NCBI RefSeq assembly: GCF_024701975.1
Contig: NZ_JANLNM010000008.1
Span: 186,001 to 250,000 of the forward strand
Direction of reading: 5' to 3'
Length of the DNA: 64,000 nucleotides
Origin: Variovorax sp. ZS18.2.2
Lineage (GTDB): Bacteria; Pseudomonadota; Gammaproteobacteria; Burkholderiales; Burkholderiaceae_C
How positions within the stretch are numbered: the first letter of the stretch is position 1; each line of letters opens with the position of its first letter. The position numbers and the translations under genes are program-made. The notes beneath the pieces are model-generated. The model was not told the DNA's origin. It saw only the letters and a list, made by a program, of their open reading frames with translations, and searched no databases. Shown here one piece after another: positions 60,951-64,000 of this stretch.

Positions 60951-61178
60951 TCAGCCCGAAAACCCGAGAAGCCGCGCGAAGTCCTGCACGCGCTCGCGCG
61001 GCATCCTTGTCTCGTTCACCTCGGCCTCCGGATCGCCGTACCCCATGGACATGCCGAGGGCAGTCACTTCGTCCGGCGACATGTGCAGATGCGAAGCGAT
61101 CAGCTCACGGAACTGTGCGAACGCCACCTGCGGGCAGGTGGCGATGCCGCGTGCCTTCGCGGCGATGATCCTGGCGGC
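60951..61178 (-). pseudogene. nitroreductase, C-terminal remnant
   Basis: About 75 residues match the C-terminal third of a nitroreductase-family flavoprotein: AKARGIATCPQVAFAQFREL, then EVTALGMSMGYGDPEAEVNE and a closing RERVQDFARLLGF. Intact members are about 220 residues, and the FMN-binding N-terminal two-thirds are missing. Upstream codons in the frame do not continue the family, so the gene is 5'-truncated, perhaps by the event that brought in neighbouring DNA. Confidence 0.75.
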
Positions 61179-61290
61179 GCTGGTGCTGGCGGAGGCGACG
61201 CATGCAGTCATCGTGCGCAGGGGAGCCAAGGCGCACGGTGGCCTCTCGGAGTTGCAGGCCTGATGAGCCCCGGCAGAGCTACTCATTCAT

Positions 61291-61482
61291 TCATCGAGGA
61301 TCGGGCACCGTCCGCTCCTCGATCCAGTGCGTGCCTTCGCCGAAGACCTCGTTGCCCACCTCGACCATGATTTCCAGGTCGCGGCGCAGCGCGGCCGTTT
61401 CGCGCTTCCAGCTCGCGGCCGCTTGAATATCGTGTTTGAGGTGACTGACGTCGAGCGCCCAGCCGAGGCGAATCTCTTTCAT
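61291..61482 (-). CDS. 63-residue hypothetical protein
   Basis: A short acidic/basic helical protein (EIRLGWALDVSHLKHDIQAA, RRDLEIMVEVGNEVFGEGTH) ending in WIEERTVPDPR. The GTHWIEER ending recurs, from memory, in small hypothetical proteins of Comamonadaceae. Upstream Met codons at 61491 and 61494 are alternative starts; no clear ribosome site decides between them. Confidence 0.5.
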   Translation of the reverse strand: MKEIRLGWALDVSHLKHDIQAAASWKRETAALRRDLEIMVEVGNEVFGEGTHWIEERTVPDPR

Positions 61483-61626
61483 GACGGTCATCATTCAGCA
61501 ATGCGCAGCGCGGGGCAAATTCGGGACATGTCCCTGCGAGGAGTACCCGAACTAAGGTTTACCTGCGTGCGATGCCCTGCGGCTGGCGCACAGACTTTCC
61601 TGCCTGTGCAGGGCACATCGGCGCCA

Positions 61627-62148
61627 TCAAATGTGGGGCGCGTCTGCGTCTGCCCGCCTGAAGCGATCGATGTGCGCCAGCACTTCTTCGAGCGGCACAG
61701 GCAGCGATATCTGCGGGACATTGATGACGAAGCCCACCAGCGAAGAGTTCGCCTTCATCAGCATGCGCTTGAGTGGGGATGCCTTGGCAAGATAGTCCTT
61801 CGGATTTCGCAGTGACACCCCGAGAAATTTCTGCTGCTGGAATTTGATGACCTGCGCATCGACCACGTCGGACCACGGGATGAAGCCGGCAGACAGGCCG
61901 GATGCGTTGTCCGTGATCCCGGTGCGATCGATCGTGATCGCGGGCTTCCTCGACACAAGCCGGCTCAGTGCAAACACCGCGACTGCGCCGAAGAAGACGA
62001 TGCTCGCCCAGCCGATCAACCAGCCCATGACCTCATCGCCCCCGATGGGATGCATCAGCAGCCAGATGCCTCCCGCAACGAACAGGGCGGCGCCCAGGAG
62101 GAGCAGGCTGACGCGCAGGCGGCTGGGGTAGATGACGACAGGAGTCAT
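61627..62148 (-). CDS. STM3941-like membrane protein
   Basis: A 173-residue protein with two N-terminal membrane segments (LLLLGAALFVAGGIWLLMHP; WLIGWASIVFFGAVAVFALS). A cytoplasmic domain follows (ITIDRTGITDNASGLSAGFI, then PWSDVVDAQVIKFQQQKFLG), the layout of the STM3941 family of uncharacterised proteins. The start at 62148 precedes the first membrane segment directly; a longer frame is the shadow of the next gene. No functional context. Confidence 0.75.
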   Translation of the reverse strand: MTPVVIYPSRLRVSLLLLGAALFVAGGIWLLMHPIGGDEVMGWLIGWASIVFFGAVAVFALSRLVSRKPAITIDRTGITDNASGLSAGFIPWSDVVDAQVIKFQQQKFLGVSLRNPKDYLAKASPLKRMLMKANSSLVGFVINVPQISLPVPLEEVLAHIDRFRRADADAPHI

Positions 62149-62207
62149 GTGAAGTGTGTCCAGAGACGATGTGGCATGAGTGAATGAATGAACGAAGCCG
62201 CCGCCGC

Positions 62208-62639
62208 TCAACGGCTTTTCGCTGACGCCGGGAGACCTTCCCCCGCCGCCGCATCGAACGTCTCCCGATTCCGGAGCACGTCCTCGATGTTCCGCTCCGC
62301 CCAGAGGCGCAGTTCTTCCAGCGTGGCCGCGAGCGATTCGCCCAGCGGCGTCAATGAGTACTCCACCTTCGGCGGCACGGTCGCGTAGACCTCGCGCCGC
62401 ACGATGCCGTCGCGCTCCAGCGAGCGCAGCGTTTGCGTGAGCATCTTCTGCGACACGCCCTGGATCTCGCGGCGCAGTTCGCCGAAGCGCCGGGTGCCGC
62501 CCAGCAGCAAGCCCACCACCAGCGCCGCCCACTTGTCGGCGATGCAGTCGAGCACCTGCCGCGTCGGGCAGGTGGCGAGGTACGGATTCCATGCCGGGGG
62601 ACTGGCTGGTTGCGGGTCTTGTTGTTCGTCCATGGTCAC
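62208..62639 (-). CDS. HxlR-family winged-helix transcriptional regulator
   Basis: A 143-residue regulator. The HxlR fold is clear: CPTRQVLDCIADKWAALVVG, TRRFGELRREIQGVSQKMLT, and the wing with DGIVRREVYATVPPKVEYSL and TPLGESL. One Cys near the N-terminus corresponds to the redox-sensing Cys of some HxlR proteins. It is divergent from the SnoaL-like gene (69-base gap), which it probably represses. Confidence 0.92.
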   Translation of the reverse strand: MTMDEQQDPQPASPPAWNPYLATCPTRQVLDCIADKWAALVVGLLLGGTRRFGELRREIQGVSQKMLTQTLRSLERDGIVRREVYATVPPKVEYSLTPLGESLAATLEELRLWAERNIEDVLRNRETFDAAAGEGLPASAKSR

Positions 62640-62708
62640 TTCGGGGTGCCTTGGGCACGTTGGGGTGCGTTCTTGCGGGAGGGGATGCGGGTGGCTATTG
62701 TCCGCGGC

Positions 62709-63119
62709 ATGAACACGAACACCACCTCACAGCAGAACATCGAACTCGTCCGCAGCTATTTCGACGCCGTCGCCAAGGGCGACTTCGAAACGGTCGGCAG
62801 GATCTTCGCGGACGACATCGTCTGGCACCAGCCGGGCAGCGGCAGCCTCTCGGGCACGCACCGGGGGAAGGAGGCCGTCTACGGGCTGCTGGGGCGCTTC
62901 ATGGAGCGCAGCGGTGGGAGCTTTCGCATCGACAGCGTCGGGCCGTTGATGGCGCAGGGCGACCGGGTCGCGACACCGCTGCATTTCAGCGCGGAGAAAC
63001 CGGGCGCGTCGATGGCGATGTCGGGAGTGGATGTGCTGCGCATCGATGACGGCGGGCGCATCTGCGAGGTGTGGCTGTTCTCCGAAGACCAGGCGGCGGA
63101 GGACGCGTTCTGGGGGTAG
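62709..63119 (+). CDS. SnoaL-like (NTF2-fold) protein
   Basis: A 136-residue NTF2-like protein: NIELVRSYFDAVAKGDFETV, the DDIVWHQPGSGSLSGTHRGK segment and GVDVLRIDDGGRICEVWLFS. Members are small-molecule isomerases, hydrolases or ligand-binding proteins. It is divergently arranged with the HxlR regulator. The start at 62709 is the first Met of the domain. Confidence 0.88.
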   Translation: MNTNTTSQQNIELVRSYFDAVAKGDFETVGRIFADDIVWHQPGSGSLSGTHRGKEAVYGLLGRFMERSGGSFRIDSVGPLMAQGDRVATPLHFSAEKPGASMAMSGVDVLRIDDGGRICEVWLFSEDQAAEDAFWG

Positions 63120-63261
63120 AAGATTTCATTCATTCATTCACTCACTCGCAACGGGCGTGACATTTGGGAACGCATCTTCACCTTAGCGATGTGAGCGGCG
63201 TTGACCAGTCGGGCGTTGGACACCGCATCAGGGCTGTTTTCGGCCCGCTTCAGGAGATGAA

Positions 63262-63633
63262 ATGTCCATTCCCCGAACCGTTCTCAAGCTGGCTGTTGCT
63301 GGTGTTGTCGCAGCAGGCGCCTTGTTCGCCGGCGCATCGGCCAATGCAGAGACGCACTGGTCCATCGGCGTCAACCTGCCCGGCTTGGTCGTCGGCCAAC
63401 CTGCACCGGTCTACTACGAGCCCGCGCCTGTCTACCCGCGGCCGGCTCCGACGTACTACCAGCCACCGGTGCCGGTGTATTCCACGCCCGCGCCTGTGTA
63501 CTACGAGCCGGGCTCCCGCTGGGAAGAGCGTCGCGCGGAGCGCTGGGAAGAACGCCGTGCGGAGCGCCGTGAATGGCGTCGCCGGCAGTGGGAGCGGGAG
63601 CAGCATCGCCGCTACTACGAAGATCGCGACTGA
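63262..63633 (+). CDS. exported Pro/Tyr-rich and Arg-rich small protein
   Basis: A 123-residue secreted protein. The signal peptide covers about residues 1-29 (LAVAGVVAAGALFAGASANA). A repeated PVYYEPAPVY-type proline/tyrosine tract follows, then a strongly basic tail with repeated WEERRAERWEERR. Homologues are known to me as hypothetical or PXPV-repeat-like exported proteins in betaproteobacteria, perhaps bound to the cell wall or nucleic acids outside the cytoplasm. AGGAG lies 6 bases before the ATG. Confidence 0.82.
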   Translation: MSIPRTVLKLAVAGVVAAGALFAGASANAETHWSIGVNLPGLVVGQPAPVYYEPAPVYPRPAPTYYQPPVPVYSTPAPVYYEPGSRWEERRAERWEERRAERREWRRRQWEREQHRRYYEDRD

Positions 63634-63683
63634 CTGAGACTGACTGATCTTCCGTCGCGAGGGCCCGCTACCATCCGTGGGCC

Positions 63684-64000
63684 ATGCTCATCGCACTGAA
63701 GTTCATTGCTGCCATCGCCCTGCTCGCGGCACTCCATGTCTCTGTCATGGCCGCCCTCGGCCGCTTGCTGGGCATTGCAGTGCGGCAGGTTTCGCTGGGC
63801 TTCGGGCCGGCGCTGTTTTCTTTCGGCATCTTCCAGCTCCGCGCGTTGCCGTTCGGCGGCTCCGTCATCTTCAAGGACACGCGGTCCGAAGACACGACCG
63901 ACGAGGCACCCGTCGAGCACGGCCATGTCCATGACGCCTTCGACCACAAGCCGCGGGCGGTGCAGGTGCTCCTGCCGCTGGCAGGCGCCGCCTCGCTCGC
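63684..64000 (+). CDS. M50 (site-2 protease)-like membrane protein, N-terminal part, metal motif missing
   Basis: A gene cut by the window end; 105 residues are visible. The layout copies the start of RseP-like zinc proteases: a first membrane helix, then VRQVSLGFGPALFSF, RALPFGGSVIFKDT, and later RAVQVLLPLAGAAS. In M50 proteases the first helix contains HExxH; here the equivalent reads ALHVSVMAALG, so the catalytic Glu and second His are absent. It is probably a non-proteolytic paralogue. The start at 63684 is the first Met of the helix; the ribosome site is weak. Confidence 0.7.
   Translation, partial: MLIALKFIAAIALLAALHVSVMAALGRLLGIAVRQVSLGFGPALFSFGIFQLRALPFGGSVIFKDTRSEDTTDEAPVEHGHVHDAFDHKPRAVQVLLPLAGAASL

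Noticed and set aside
61495..61626. A second copy of the inverted-repeat element seen at 39297
   Set aside because: Only short stretches such as GAGTACCCG are shared; the arms do not pair, so I do not call it.

Overview
The window is GC-rich chromosomal DNA of a betaproteobacterium, most likely Variovorax or a close member of the Comamonadaceae. I judge this from gene content and from how the proteins read (fdsGBA-fdhD-fdsD formate dehydrogenase, pcaQ/pcaHG, Bug/tripartite tricarboxylate transport, frc/oxc, DUF1841); no database search was possible.

Layout. 1-2.3 kb: the end of a TadG-like gene and a sigma-54 enhancer-binding regulator. 2.3-16.4 kb (minus strand): an unusual seven-gene operon. 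It starts with a 1,734-residue protein made of about 88 Asp-Ala dipeptides and long Gly-Leu-Leu-Gly repeats, followed by an OmpA-like lipoprotein, a MurF-like ligase fused to a glycosidase-like domain, a tiny membrane protein and a complete type I exporter (ABC, HlyD, TolC). A sigma-54 promoter sits just before the giant gene, and the regulator sits at the far end of the operon. This is my main candidate for an undescribed system. 16.7-29.6 kb: housekeeping and catabolic genes (DUF1841, pcaQ-pcaHG, a dihaem cytochrome c, a MoxR/VWA operon, tamA-tamB).

29.9-56.6 kb: a large oxalate/formate catabolic region. Oxalate enters through OxlT and perhaps the tripartite transporter. Frc loads it onto CoA (two paralogues), Oxc decarboxylates oxalyl-CoA to formyl-CoA, CoA transfer releases formate, and the NAD-dependent molybdenum/tungsten formate dehydrogenase oxidises it. 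A second sucCD pair may feed the CoA-transferases. Five near-identical palindromes (TTGACnnnnGTCAA) lie before fdsG, oxlT, a 58-residue protein, oxc/crp and the tripartite transporter. The divergent Crp/Fnr regulator beside oxc has the Fnr-type recognition helix expected for them, so this looks like a locally encoded oxalate regulon.

56.8-60.5 kb: a tRNA-Arg(CCT) followed by an AT-rich accessory segment with HEPN-like genes and no visible integrase. 60.5-64 kb: small core-like genes, a nitroreductase remnant, and a truncated M50-protease-like protein that lacks the HExxH motif.
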